Positions 37,840-47,859 of a stretch of DNA of 47,859 nt are shown one piece after another (position 1 is the stretch's first letter; every line of letters begins with the position of its first letter). The DNA lies in assembly GCA_002354655.1 (NCBI GenBank), contig DELY01000020.1, positions 1 through 47,859 of the forward strand, in the 5' to 3' direction. A model generated the notes under the pieces. It ran no database searches. It had not been told where the DNA came from and worked only from the letters and a program-made list of their open reading frames with translations. The position numbers were made by a program, and so were the translations under genes. This DNA is from Pseudomonas sp. UBA2684. Lineage in GTDB: Bacteria; Pseudomonadota; Gammaproteobacteria; Pseudomonadales; Pseudomonadaceae.

Positions 37840-39213
37840 ATGACTAACCCAGTGACCAACCCGAAAACCCGCGAATGGCAGGCCATGAGCCGTGCGCATC
37901 ACCTGGCGCCGTTCAGCGATTACAAACAGCTGGCGCAAGTGGGTCCGCGGATCATCACCAAGGCCGATGGCGTGTACCTGTGGGACAGCGAGGGCAACAA
38001 GATCCTCGATGGCATGGCCGGCCTGTGGTGCATGGCCGTGGGCTATGGCCGCGAGGAGTTGGTCGAGGCGGCGAGCAAGCAGATGCGCGAGCTGCCGTTT
38101 TACAACACCTTCTTTATGACCGCCCACCCGCCGGTGCTGGAGCTGGCCAAAGCCATCGCCGACATCGCCCCCGCGGGCATGAACCACGTGTTCTTCACCG
38201 GCTCCGGCTCGGAAGGCAACGACACCATGCTGCGCATGGTGCGCCACTACTGGGCGATCAAGGGGCAGCCGAACAAGAAAGTCATCATCAGCCGGCACAA
38301 CGGCTACCACGGCTCCACCGTCGCCGGCGCCAGCCTGGGCGGCATGACCTACATGCACGAACAGGGCGACCTGCCGATTCCGGGCATCGTGCACATTGCT
38401 CAGCCTTACTGGTTCGGCGAGGGCGGCGAGATGAGCCCGGACGAATTCGGCATCTGGGCCGCCGACCAGCTGGAGCAGAAGATTCTCGAAGTCGGCGAAG
38501 ACAACGTCGCCGCCTTTATTGCCGAGCCGATCCAGGGCGCGGGCGGGGTGATCATTCCGCCGGAGAGCTACTGGCCGCGCATCCGCGAAATCCTCGACAA
38601 ATACGACATTTTGTTTGTGGCCGACGAAGTGATCTGCGGCTTTGGCCGCACCGGCGAATGGTTCGGCAGCGACTATTTCGGCAACGCGCCGGACCTGATG
38701 ACCATCGCCAAGGGCCTGACCTCCGGTTACATCCCCATGGGCGGCCTGATCGTGCGCGACGAGATCGTCGAGGTGCTCAACCAGGGCGGCGACTTCAACC
38801 ACGGCTTCACCTACTCCGGGCACCCGGTGGCGGCGGCGGTGGCGCTGGAAAACATCCGCATCCTGCGCGACGAAAAGATCGTCGAGCGGGTCAAGGCAGA
38901 AACGGCACCGTATTTGCAGAAACGTCTACGCGAGCTGGCCGACCATCCGTTGGTGGGCGAAGTGCGTGGCGTGGGCCTGCTCGGCGCGATCGAGCTGGTG
39001 AAGAACAAGGCCACCCGTGCGCGTTACCCGAGCGAGGTGGGCGTCGGCATGATTTGTCGCGGTCACTGCTTTAATAACGGTCTGATCATGCGCGCGGTGG
39101 GCGACACCATGATCATTTCGCCACCGTTGGTGATCAGCAAGGCCGAGATCGACGAGCTGGTCGACAAGGCGCGGCGCTGCCTCGACCTCACCGCCCAGGC
39201 GGTACTGGGGTAA
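37840..39213 (+). CDS. spuC: putrescine:pyruvate aminotransferase SpuC
   Basis: A 457-residue class III aminotransferase using PLP. The Schiff-base Lys291 is in TIAKGLTSGYIPMGG and Asp262 in VADEVICGFGRTGEW; the substrate and PLP-phosphate loop GSGSEGNDTM is also present. It transfers an amino group from putrescine (and probably spermidine or cadaverine) to pyruvate, giving 4-aminobutyraldehyde and alanine. ATG 37840 has GAGG five bases upstream; an in-frame GTG at 37834 overlaps that site and is rejected. It matches PA0299. Confidence 0.95.
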   Translation: MTNPVTNPKTREWQAMSRAHHLAPFSDYKQLAQVGPRIITKADGVYLWDSEGNKILDGMAGLWCMAVGYGREELVEAASKQMRELPFYNTFFMTAHPPVLELAKAIADIAPAGMNHVFFTGSGSEGNDTMLRMVRHYWAIKGQPNKKVIISRHNGYHGSTVAGASLGGMTYMHEQGDLPIPGIVHIAQPYWFGEGGEMSPDEFGIWAADQLEQKILEVGEDNVAAFIAEPIQGAGGVIIPPESYWPRIREILDKYDILFVADEVICGFGRTGEWFGSDYFGNAPDLMTIAKGLTSGYIPMGGLIVRDEIVEVLNQGGDFNHGFTYSGHPVAAAVALENIRILRDEKIVERVKAETAPYLQKRLRELADHPLVGEVRGVGLLGAIELVKNKATRARYPSEVGVGMICRGHCFNNGLIMRAVGDTMIISPPLVISKAEIDELVDKARRCLDLTAQAVLG

Positions 39214-39253
39214 AGCCGAGGCTTTACAGGGTTTCGGGCGGTTACGTCTGAAA

Positions 39254-40469
<1,216 letters not shown>

Positions 40470-40489
40470 GTCACACGAAGCCACCCCAG

Positions 40490-40515
40490 TTTCTGGCGGG
40501 TCAGCCCGCCAGAAA
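40490..40515 (+). promoter_or_regulatory. perfect 11-base stem-loop after spuD
   Basis: TTTCTGGCGGG, loop TCAG, CCCGCCAGAAA, then CCCTAAC with no T-run. It looks like an intra-operon hairpin that protects the spuD message or attenuates downstream genes rather than a terminator. Confidence 0.7.
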
Positions 40516-40540
40516 CCCTAACAATAAAAAGGAAGCTTGC

Positions 40541-40657
40541 ATGCGTTGTTCAACTCTTCTGGCCGGCCACGTGGCCGTGCCATTCGCTGTCCCGTGGTCG
40601 ACCGTCAGCTCGCGCGGCGTAGGGCGCTGCCCTGGCGTCGCCGTTGACGGGCGCTAA
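40541..40657 (+). CDS. possible 38-residue ORF between spuD and spuE
   Basis: ATG 40541 has a good ribosome binding site (GGAAG, five bases upstream). The 38-codon frame begins MRCSTLLAGHVAVPFAVPW and ends GVAVDGR. It has no known family. The site looks like that of a normal gene start, so this may be a leader peptide or the leftover start of an older spuE whose beginning was displaced by inserted sequence. Confidence 0.3.
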   Translation: MRCSTLLAGHVAVPFAVPWSTVSSRGVGRCPGVAVDGR

Positions 40658-40688
40658 GCCACTGAACAACAAAGGTCTTTTCCGATAA

Positions 40689-41828
<1,140 letters not shown>

Positions 41829-41881
41829 TTTCAAACGTCCGGCCGCCGGGGCTGGACGCTACTTTTGCGGGAGTTTTGGTA

Positions 41882-43024
41882 ATGGCAGTTGCTTCCAGTG
41901 CCTATAAAAAGGTTCTTGAGGGTGATCAGCAACCGAAAGAGGTGTTGGTCAAGATCGAACGTGTGACCAAGAAATTCGATGAAACGGTCGCCGTCGACGA
42001 TGTCTCTCTAACCATCAACAAAGGCGAGATCTTCGCCCTGCTGGGCGGCTCGGGGTCGGGTAAATCGACCCTGCTGCGCATGCTCGCGGGTTTCGAGCGA
42101 CCGACCGAGGGGCGCATCTTCCTCGACGGTGAAGACATCACCGACCTGCCGCCCTACGAGCGGCCGATCAACATGATGTTCCAGTCCTACGCGCTGTTCC
42201 CGCACATGACCGTGGCCGAGAACATCGCCTTCGGCCTCAAGCAGGACAAAATGTCCAAGGCCGATATCGATGCCCGCGTGGCCGAGATGCTCAAGCTGGT
42301 GCAGATGAGCCAGTACGCCAGACGCAAGCCGCACCAACTGTCCGGTGGCCAGCGTCAGCGCGTGGCCCTGGCCCGTTCGCTGGCCAAGAGCCCGAAGCTG
42401 CTGCTGCTCGACGAGCCGATGGGCGCGCTGGACAAGAAACTGCGTTCGCAGATGCAGCTTGAGCTGGTCGAGATCATCGAGCGCGTCGGCGTGACCTGCG
42501 TCATGGTGACCCACGACCAGGAAGAGGCCATGACCATGGCCCAGCGCATCGCCATCATGCACCTGGGCTGGATTGCCCAGATCGGTAGCCCGATCGACAT
42601 CTACGAAACCCCGACCAGCCGCCTGGTCTGCGAATTTATCGGCAACGTCAACCTGTTCGACGGCCAAGTGGTGGACGACGCCGAAGGCCACGCGCTGATC
42701 GACAGCCCGGACCTGGAGCGCAACATCTTCGTCGGCCACGGCGTCAGCACCTCGGTGCAGGACAAGAGCATCACCTACGCGATTCGCCCGGAGAAGCTGC
42801 TGGTCACCACCGAGCAGCCAAGCTGCGAATACAACTGGTCGCGTGGCACCGTGCACGACATCGCCTACCTGGGTGGTCACTCGGTGTTCTACGTCGAACT
42901 GCCGAGCGGCAAGATCGTCCAGTCCTTCGTCGCCAACGCCGAACGGCGTGGCGCGCGGCCGACCTGGGACGATCAAGTGTTCGTCTGGTGGGAGGACGAT
43001 AGCGGGGTGGCATTGCGCTCATGA
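41882..43024 (+). CDS. spuF: polyamine ABC transporter ATP-binding protein SpuF
   Basis: A 380-residue PotA-type ATPase with Walker A GGSGSGKST, signature [15 protein letters not shown], Walker B LLLLDEPMGALD, His switch [12 protein letters not shown] and a C-terminal TOBE domain. The ATG at 41882 follows GGGAG by eight bases. It overlaps spuG by four bases (ATGA), so the transporter genes are translationally coupled. Confidence 0.95.
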   Translation: MAVASSAYKKVLEGDQQPKEVLVKIERVTKKFDETVAVDDVSLTINKGEIFALLGGSGSGKSTLLRMLAGFERPTEGRIFLDGEDITDLPPYERPINMMFQSYALFPHMTVAENIAFGLKQDKMSKADIDARVAEMLKLVQMSQYARRKPHQLSGGQRQRVALARSLAKSPKLLLLDEPMGALDKKLRSQMQLELVEIIERVGVTCVMVTHDQEEAMTMAQRIAIMHLGWIAQIGSPIDIYETPTSRLVCEFIGNVNLFDGQVVDDAEGHALIDSPDLERNIFVGHGVSTSVQDKSITYAIRPEKLLVTTEQPSCEYNWSRGTVHDIAYLGGHSVFYVELPSGKIVQSFVANAERRGARPTWDDQVFVWWEDDSGVALRS

Positions 43025-43932
43025 ACATTTCCCGAAGCCTCCGTCGCCTGACTCCGTCTGGCCGGCACGTCGTCATCGGTGTGCCATTCATCTGGTTGTT
43101 CCTGTTCTTCCTGCTGCCCTTCATCATCGTCCTGAAGATCAGCTTTGCCGAAGCCGATGTGGCCATCCCGCCGTACACCGACGTGTACAGCTGGGCGGAA
43201 AACAAGCTGTCGGTGGTGCTCAACCTGGGCAACTACATCTTCCTCAGCGAAGACGACCTGTACCTGGCCGCCTACCTCGGCTCGTTGAAGATGGCCTTCT
43301 TCAGCACCCTCATCTGTTTGCTGCTCGGCTACCCGATGGCCTACGCCATTGCCCGCGCCGACAAGGAAATGCAGACGGTGCTGCTGCTGCTGATCATGAT
43401 GCCGACCTGGACGGCGATCCTGATCCGCGTGTACGCCTGGATGGGCATCCTCAGCAACAACGGCCTGCTCAACGGCTTTCTGCAGAGCATTGGCCTGATC
43501 GACGAACCGTTGCAGATCCTCAACACCAACATCGCGGTCTATATAGGGGTTGTGTACTCGTATTTGCCGTTTATGATCCTGCCGCTCTACGCGAACCTGG
43601 TGAAGCACGACCAGAGCCTGCTGGAGGCCGCAGCCGATCTGGGCTCCAGCACCTTCAACAGCTTCTGGAAAATCACCGTGCCGCTGTCGAAGAACGGCAT
43701 CATCGCCGGCTGCATGCTGGTGTTCATCCCGGTGGTCGGCGAGTTCGTCATCCCTGAGCTGCTCGGTGGCCCGGAGACGCTGATGATCGGCAAGGTGCTC
43801 TGGCAAGAGTTCTTCAACAACCGCGACTGGCCGGTGGCGTCTGCCCTGGCGGTGGTCATGCTGGCGATTCTGATCATTCCGATCATTCTGTTTAACCGTA
43901 ACCAAGCCAAAGAGATGGAGGGCCGCGCATGA
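43021..43932 (+). CDS. spuG: polyamine ABC transporter permease SpuG
   Basis: A 303-residue PotB/PotH-type permease with about six membrane segments and an EAA loop (LLEAAADLGSSTFNSFWKIT). The large periplasmic loop after the first segment (ADVAIPPYTDVYSW) is normal for this type. It overlaps spuF and spuH. Confidence 0.95.
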   Translation: MNISRSLRRLTPSGRHVVIGVPFIWLFLFFLLPFIIVLKISFAEADVAIPPYTDVYSWAENKLSVVLNLGNYIFLSEDDLYLAAYLGSLKMAFFSTLICLLLGYPMAYAIARADKEMQTVLLLLIMMPTWTAILIRVYAWMGILSNNGLLNGFLQSIGLIDEPLQILNTNIAVYIGVVYSYLPFMILPLYANLVKHDQSLLEAAADLGSSTFNSFWKITVPLSKNGIIAGCMLVFIPVVGEFVIPELLGGPETLMIGKVLWQEFFNNRDWPVASALAVVMLAILIIPIILFNRNQAKEMEGRA

Positions 43933-44828
43933 GACGTTTCCGTTTCTCCAGCATCATGCTGTGGGTCGGTCTGCTGTTCATCTACCTGCCGATGCTGATC
44001 CTGGTGATCTACTCGTTCAACGCCTCGCGGCTGGTCACGGTGTGGGGTGGCTGGTCGGTGAAGTGGTACGTCGGCCTGCTCGACAACACGCAACTGATGA
44101 ACTCAGTGATGCGCTCACTGGAAATCGCCTGCTACACCGCGATTGCCGCCGTGGCGCTGGGCACCCTGGCCGCCTTCGTGCTGACCCGGGTGACCCGCTT
44201 CAAGGGCCGCACGCTGTTCGGTGGCCTGGTCACCGCGCCGCTGGTGATGCCCGAAGTGATCACCGGTCTGTCGTTGCTGCTGCTGTTCGTGGCCATGGCC
44301 CAACTGATCGGCTGGCCGGCCGAGCGCGGCATCCTGACCATCTGGATCGCCCACACCACGTTCTGCTCCGCCTACGTGGCGGTGGTGGTGTCGGCGCGCC
44401 TGCGTGAGCTGGACCTGTCCATCGAGGAGGCGGCCATGGACCTGGGCGCCAAGCCGTGGAAGGTGTTCTTCCTGATCACCATCCCGATGATCGCGCCGTC
44501 GCTCGCGGCTGGCGGCATGATGTCCTTCGCCCTGTCGCTGGACGACCTGGTGCTGGCCAGCTTCGTCTCCGGTCCTGGCTCCACAACCCTGCCGATGGAG
44601 GTGTTCTCCGCCGTGCGCCTGGGCGTGAAGCCGGAGATCAACGCGATCGCCAGCTTGATCCTGCTGTCGGTCTCGCTGATGACCTTCATCATCTGGTTCT
44701 TCGCCCACCGCGCCGAAGAAAAGCGCAAGAAGGCGATTCAGCAGGCCATGGACGAAACCACTGGCGCCAGCCAGCAGACCGGCCAGGACAGCCGCCGCGA
44801 CCCGTCGCAGGTCCACGCAACCGCGTAG
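43929..44828 (+). CDS. spuH: polyamine ABC transporter permease SpuH
   Basis: A 299-residue PotC/PotI-type permease with six membrane segments and an EAA loop ([17 protein letters not shown]). It opens inside the end of spuG (ATGA overlap). The last 35 residues are a polar, Gln-rich tail outside the membrane part. It is the last gene of the operon, closed by the terminator at 44849. Confidence 0.95.
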   Translation: MRRFRFSSIMLWVGLLFIYLPMLILVIYSFNASRLVTVWGGWSVKWYVGLLDNTQLMNSVMRSLEIACYTAIAAVALGTLAAFVLTRVTRFKGRTLFGGLVTAPLVMPEVITGLSLLLLFVAMAQLIGWPAERGILTIWIAHTTFCSAYVAVVVSARLRELDLSIEEAAMDLGAKPWKVFFLITIPMIAPSLAAGGMMSFALSLDDLVLASFVSGPGSTTLPMEVFSAVRLGVKPEINAIASLILLSVSLMTFIIWFFAHRAEEKRKKAIQQAMDETTGASQQTGQDSRRDPSQVHATA

Positions 44829-44848
44829 GCCGTTGTATGAGTAGACAG

Positions 44849-44876
44849 AAAAGGGTCACTGCGGTGGCCCTTTTTT
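44849..44876 (+). terminator. terminator of the spu operon
   Basis: AAAAGGGTCAC, loop TGC, GGTGGCCC followed by TTTTTT. The stem includes one wobble pair and a bulge. Confidence 0.8.
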
Positions 44877-45083
44877 GTGGCTCTGGCCCCGTTATGTGGT
44901 GCCGGGGCGGGTAACCTGAGGCGCAGCGCGACGACGCCCGACGAGCCTGATGTACCGCGGTATGCGCCAGAGCATCGGACGGCCGCCGCGCCAAGTCGCC
45001 CGACCTATCGACCTGCAACCGCTAACGCGTAGATCGCCGTTGCCCGCGCACGCAGCATTGGCTCGGATTCGTTGCGTAAAAAA

Positions 45084-45099
45084 CTGTATATCCATACAG
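45084..45099. promoter_or_regulatory. LexA box upstream of topB
   Basis: CTGTATATCCATACAG is an exact CTGT-N8-ACAG site with AT-rich centre, matching the gammaproteobacterial SOS consensus. It ends 63 bases before the topB start and overlaps a weak sigma-70 match (TTGCGT 45072-45077, TACAGA 45095-45100). Confidence 0.75.
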
Positions 45100-45162
45100 A
45101 TTAAGATTGCCTGATCGAGCGCTACTGCGCATGCTGTGCGGCATCGCGACCAGGAATCAGTG

Positions 45163-47109
45163 ATGACGGCCATGCGGCTCTTCCTCTGTGAAAAACCTTC
45201 CCAGGCCAAAGACATCGCCCAGGTGCTCGGCGCCACCCGGCGTGGCGACGGCTGCTGGCTGGGCGCGAACCTGACGGTAACCTGGTGCATCGGTCACCTG
45301 CTGGAAACCGCCCCGCCGGACGCCTACGACGCCCGCTACAAGCGCTGGGTGCTGAGTGACCTGCCGATCATCCCCGAGCGCTGGAAGATGCTGGTCAAGC
45401 CCAAGACCGCCGGCCAGTTCAAGGCGGTCAAACGCCTGCTCGGCGAAGCCGACGAACTGGTCATCGCCACCGACGCCGACCGCGAGGGCGAAATGATCGC
45501 CCGCGAGCTGGTCGAGCATTGCCGCTATCGCGGGCCGATCCAGCGCCTCTGGCTGTCGGCCCTGGACGATGCCTCGATCCGCAAGGCCCTGGCCGCGCTC
45601 AAGCCCGGCAGCGACACCTTCAGCCTCTACCATTCGGCGCTGGGCCGCTCGCGCGCCGACTGGCTGATTGGCATGAACATGAGCCGGCTGTTCACCCTGC
45701 TCGGCCAGCAGTCCGGTTACCAGGGCGTGCTGCCGGTGGGCCGGGTGCAGACGCCGACCCTGCGCCTGGTGGTGGATCGCGATCGCAGCATCGCCGCGTT
45801 CGTGCCGCTGCCGTACTGGGCCATCGACGTGCCGCTGCTGGCCGACGGCACCGCGTTCAGCGCCCAGTGGCGCGCCGCGCCGCAGGTCTGCGACGAGCAG
45901 GGTCGTTGCCTCAATCAGGCCCTGGCCGAGGCGGCGGCGACGGCCATGCGCAACGCCGCCAGCGCGCAGGTGGTAAAGCTGCGCACCGAGCGCATGCGCG
46001 AGGCACCGCCGCTGCCGTTCGATCTCGGCACCTTGCAGGAAGTTTGTTCCAAGAAGCTCGGCCTCGGCGCGCAAGAAACCCTGGATATTGCCCAGGCGCT
46101 CTACGAAAGCCACAAGCTCATCACCTACCCGCGCAGCGATTGCGGCTACCTGCCGCTCAGCCAGCACACCGAGGCAGCGGCCATCCTCGCCGCCCTCGGC
46201 CGCGCCGATCCTGCGCTGGCCGGCCTGCTCCCGCATCTCGACGCGCAGCGCCGCTCGCGCGCCTGGAACGACGGCAAGGTCAGCGCCCACCACGGCATCA
46301 TCCCCACCGCCGCCGCGCAGAACCTGGAGCGCCTGGTCGGCAAGCAGCGGGCGGTCTACAGCCTGATCCGTGCGCGCTACCTGGCGCAGTTCCTGCCCAG
46401 CCATGAATACGACCGCACCCAGGCCGATTTCGCCTGCGCCGGCCAAGCCCTGCGCGCAGTGGGCAAGGTGATCGTCGAACCGGGCTGGCGGCGTGCCCTG
46501 CCCGAAGCCCTGACACCCGCCAACGGCCGAGAAGCGGCCCCCGCGCAAGCCCTGCCGGCCCTGCGCGAAGGGCAGGATTGCAGAGTGATGGGCGTGACCC
46601 TCAAGGATCTCTGGACCCAACCGCCGAAACCCTTCACCGAAGGCGACCTGATCAAAGCGATGAAGAACGTCGCCAAACTGGTCGACGATCCGCGCCTCAA
46701 ACAGAAACTCAAGGACACCACCGGCATCGGCACCGAAGCAACCCGCGCCGGCATCATCCAGGGCCTGCTCGACCGCGGCTATCTGCTCAAACAAGGCAAG
46801 GCCCTGAGCGCCACCCCCGCCGCGTGCAGCCTGATCGACGCCGTCCCCCGCGCCATCGCCGACCCCGGCACCACGGCGATCTGGGAACAGGCACTGGACA
46901 TGGTGCAGAGCGGCGAGATGAGCCTGGATGAATTCGTCGCCAAACAATCGGCCTGGATGAGCAAACAAGTGCAACGCTGCGCCAGCCTACGGCTGACCAT
47001 CAACGGCCCGGCGAGCCCGGCCGCCGCACCCTGGAAAGGCAAACGCAAAAGCACTAAACGCAAGGCGGCGGGTGGGCGCAAGCGGGTTGGCAAACCGCCC
47101 GGCCAGTAA
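45163..47109 (+). CDS. topB: DNA topoisomerase III
   Basis: A 648-residue type IA topoisomerase that passes single strands and resolves recombination or replication intermediates, often with RecQ. Seen: Toprim start MRLFLCEKPSQAKDIAQVLG with Glu in the EKPS motif, DADREGEM (metal Asp residues), ALGRSRADWLIGMNMSR, PVGRVQTPTL, and the active-site Tyr322 in LITYPRSDCGYLP, then HHGIIPT. The tail is short and Lys/Arg-rich, without zinc fingers, as for TopB. AGGAA lies six bases before ATG 45163; the frame is open back to a GTG at 45136. A LexA box precedes it. Confidence 0.95.
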   Translation: MTAMRLFLCEKPSQAKDIAQVLGATRRGDGCWLGANLTVTWCIGHLLETAPPDAYDARYKRWVLSDLPIIPERWKMLVKPKTAGQFKAVKRLLGEADELVIATDADREGEMIARELVEHCRYRGPIQRLWLSALDDASIRKALAALKPGSDTFSLYHSALGRSRADWLIGMNMSRLFTLLGQQSGYQGVLPVGRVQTPTLRLVVDRDRSIAAFVPLPYWAIDVPLLADGTAFSAQWRAAPQVCDEQGRCLNQALAEAAATAMRNAASAQVVKLRTERMREAPPLPFDLGTLQEVCSKKLGLGAQETLDIAQALYESHKLITYPRSDCGYLPLSQHTEAAAILAALGRADPALAGLLPHLDAQRRSRAWNDGKVSAHHGIIPTAAAQNLERLVGKQRAVYSLIRARYLAQFLPSHEYDRTQADFACAGQALRAVGKVIVEPGWRRALPEALTPANGREAAPAQALPALREGQDCRVMGVTLKDLWTQPPKPFTEGDLIKAMKNVAKLVDDPRLKQKLKDTTGIGTEATRAGIIQGLLDRGYLLKQGKALSATPAACSLIDAVPRAIADPGTTAIWEQALDMVQSGEMSLDEFVAKQSAWMSKQVQRCASLRLTINGPASPAAAPWKGKRKSTKRKAAGGRKRVGKPPGQ

Positions 47110-47170
47110 GGGCCGGTCAGGCACGGCAAGTAGCCACCTGCCAGAAGCGGCTAAGGAAAATTCCAACACG

Positions 47171-47350
47171 GTAGGCTGGGTTAAGCGCAGCGATACCTAT
47201 CATCGGTCAATAGACAGAACAAACATGCTGCCAATAACACATGGATGTTTTGTTTTAGGGGCGCAACAGGATCACGGTGAATAGCCGCCATCCAATGTGG
47301 CTAGCATGATCGAAAGCATGATGGGTAGCGCTATGCTCAACCCATCCTAC
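47171..47350. repeat. GTAGGATGGGTTGAGC palindrome, copy 3, arms spread
   Basis: Left arm GTAGGCTGGGTTAAGC with GCGATACCTATCATCG (47171-47206); right arm GATGGGTAGCGCTATGCTCA then ACCCATCCTAC (47319-47350). About 110 extra bases with AT-rich sequence separate the arms; they include a small hairpin (AACAAACAT...ATGTTTTGTT). Sequence was probably inserted into the loop of a normal copy. Confidence 0.7.
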
Positions 47351-47561
47351 GAGCTCACAACGGCGCCATGCGCAGCCTCCCAAAAATACCAAGCGCGGAG
47401 TAACTGCCAGTTGCTATCACCCACAGCCCTTGGTGTATAACACTCTTATCCCGCCACCAACGCGCTGTAATCCCCGAGCCAGATAGGGGTAGCCGAAGGA
47501 CAAGGAATGTTATCCACCACGCCCGTAAACGCGTTATCACACCATTTGGTGTCTAATTATA

Positions 47562-47568
47562 GTTAGGC
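47562..47568. other. integron R'-type core GTTAGGC
   Basis: GTTAGGC fits the GTTRRRY core at which integron cassettes are inserted, following TCTAATTATA. It is complementary to GCCTAAC at 47837. No intI gene is in the window. A 7-base motif can occur by chance. Confidence 0.35.
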
Positions 47569-47590
47569 GGCAAAGCAAAGCAGGTGGAAT

Positions 47591-47842
47591 ATGGAAGTTC
47601 TGCAACCAAATAACATATGGCGCATTCAACCTGGTACTTCGCGGCGGCCGCACAAATCCGTACCGAAATACGCGCATTCGTTAACCACATTATTCACATC
47701 ACCACCTGCCAAAGCGGCACGTGGCTGTCGCATCTTCAAGCTCTTTTTCCTGACAATCCGCACGCGTATGCTTCAAGCCAAATGTCCAACAACGTCGAGC
47801 ACTCAGGTTCAGTGCTCGTCACAAATCCGCGGCGCGGCCTAA
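47591..47842 (+). CDS. possible cassette ORF (83 residues)
   Basis: ATG 47591 follows AGGTGG by three bases. The protein (MEVLQPNNIWRIQPG...) has no recognisable family and is rich in Ser, Thr, Arg and Pro, which is a warning sign. Its stop codon TAA lies inside the GCCTAAC at 47837-47843, a layout common in integron cassettes. The overlapping frame from 47617 is a rival reading; at most one is likely to be real. Confidence 0.3.
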   Translation: MEVLQPNNIWRIQPGTSRRPHKSVPKYAHSLTTLFTSPPAKAARGCRIFKLFFLTIRTRMLQAKCPTTSSTQVQCSSQIRGAA

Positions 47843-47859
47843 CAAGTGGTATATGGACT
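47617..47859 (+). CDS. partial ORF open to the window end (rival frame)
   Basis: From ATG 47617 a frame runs at least 81 codons and leaves the window: MAHSTWYFAAAAQIRTEIRA..., then TTCQSGTWLSHLQALF. Its composition, with Trp, Tyr and hydrophobic residues, looks more like a real protein than the 47591 frame, but no ribosome binding site is evident. No family recognised. If real, the GCCTAAC inside it is coincidence. Confidence 0.4.
   Translation, partial: MAHSTWYFAAAAQIRTEIRAFVNHIIHITTCQSGTWLSHLQALFPDNPHAYASSQMSNNVEHSGSVLVTNPRRGLTSGIWT
47837..47859. other. possible start of an attC site
   Basis: GCCTAACAAGTGGTATATGG resembles the R'' end of an integron attC site (RYYYAAC, often GCCTAACAA...). 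The window ends before the rest of the site could be seen. Confidence 0.35.

Larger units (their letters stand above)
44829..45162. other. 334-base region between spuH and topB
   Basis: No gene seen. After the spu terminator, 44879-44900 (GCTCTGGCCCCGTTATGTGG) resembles the left end of the 148-base element, and CCTGCAACCGCTAACG near 45013 weakly resembles its right end, perhaps a decayed copy. The LexA box and probable topB promoter fill the last 80 bases. Confidence 0.4.
47110..47590. other. 481-base lower-GC region after topB
   Basis: No convincing gene. It holds the spread palindrome above and then a long imperfect inverted repeat: TGGTGTATAAC (47431-47441) against GTTATCACACCA (47533-47544). 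A weak 61-codon minus-strand frame (47355-47540, GTG start, Trp-rich and hydrophobic) lies between. Base composition is well below the rest of the window, suggesting acquired sequence. Confidence 0.5.

Noticed and set aside
45157-46974. A 605-codon minus-strand frame opposite topB
   Set aside because: Antisense shadow; the plus strand encodes all topoisomerase III motifs with a good start.
47355-47540. A 61-codon minus-strand frame, Trp-rich and hydrophobic
   Set aside because: It starts with GTG without a ribosome binding site, lies inside an imperfect palindrome, and has no recognisable family; kept only as a note in the region entry.

Overview
The window is a stretch of high-GC Pseudomonas chromosome, from a species other than P. 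aeruginosa. Gene content and order follow the P. aeruginosa PAO1 block I remember as PA0280-PA0304: cysAWT-sbp, a PipA-like GGDEF/EAL protein, desA, a PAS-GGDEF protein, oprE, aguA-aguB-aguR, a PotD-like protein, spuI and spuABCDEFGH. REP-type sequences of the form GTGGGAGCGGCTTTAGCCGC also fit Pseudomonas. I found no rRNA, tRNA, CRISPR array or intact transposase gene.

Layout. 1-6255: a repeat element, a chemoreceptor with a C-terminal sensor, an unrecognised lipoprotein, then a detached glutamylpolyamine synthetase and gamma-glutamylpolyamine oxidase. 6395-10667: a PhoD-type phosphatase, a Crp/Fnr regulator, a DUF962/Mpo1-like membrane protein and an unknown secreted protein. 10864-15114 (minus): sulfate uptake cysA-cysW-cysT-sbp and a small DUF2292 protein. 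15375-22453: a segment not in the PAO1 order (RBBP9-type hydrolase, an odd sigma-54 AAA+ protein, modABC behind a ModE-like operator, a methyltransferase, chromate transporter plus rhodanese). 22527-29059: c-di-GMP proteins around desA, then the porin OprE. 29442-44828: the polyamine island. 45163-47109: topoisomerase III behind a LexA box. 47110-47859: lower-GC sequence with palindromes and possible integron-cassette features.

The main theme is polyamine and agmatine use. AguA and AguB turn agmatine into putrescine. SpuD/SpuE with SpuFGH import putrescine and spermidine. SpuC transaminates putrescine, SpuI/SpuB and the 3379 synthetase make gamma-glutamyl-polyamines, the 4942 oxidase attacks them, and SpuA removes the glutamyl group. 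A 41-base palindrome between spuI and spuA has arms ending in TGAACA and looks like a PuuR/PauR-type operator. The second theme is oxyanion handling: sulfate, molybdate and chromate transport lie within 12 kb.

The main non-coding finding is a 148-base miniature element with imperfect terminal inverted repeats. It occurs in full at 1-148 and 29165-29312 and in a collapsed 83-base form at 16027-16109. The two copies with both flanks visible are bordered by 10-base direct repeats (10/10 and 9/10), and one has split the stem of the oprE terminator. Other notable signals are a LexA box before topB, a ModE-like operator before modA, an AAA+ sigma-54 family protein lacking GAFTGA and a DNA-binding domain, and two further palindrome families. 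All calls are from reading the sequence; no database search was run.
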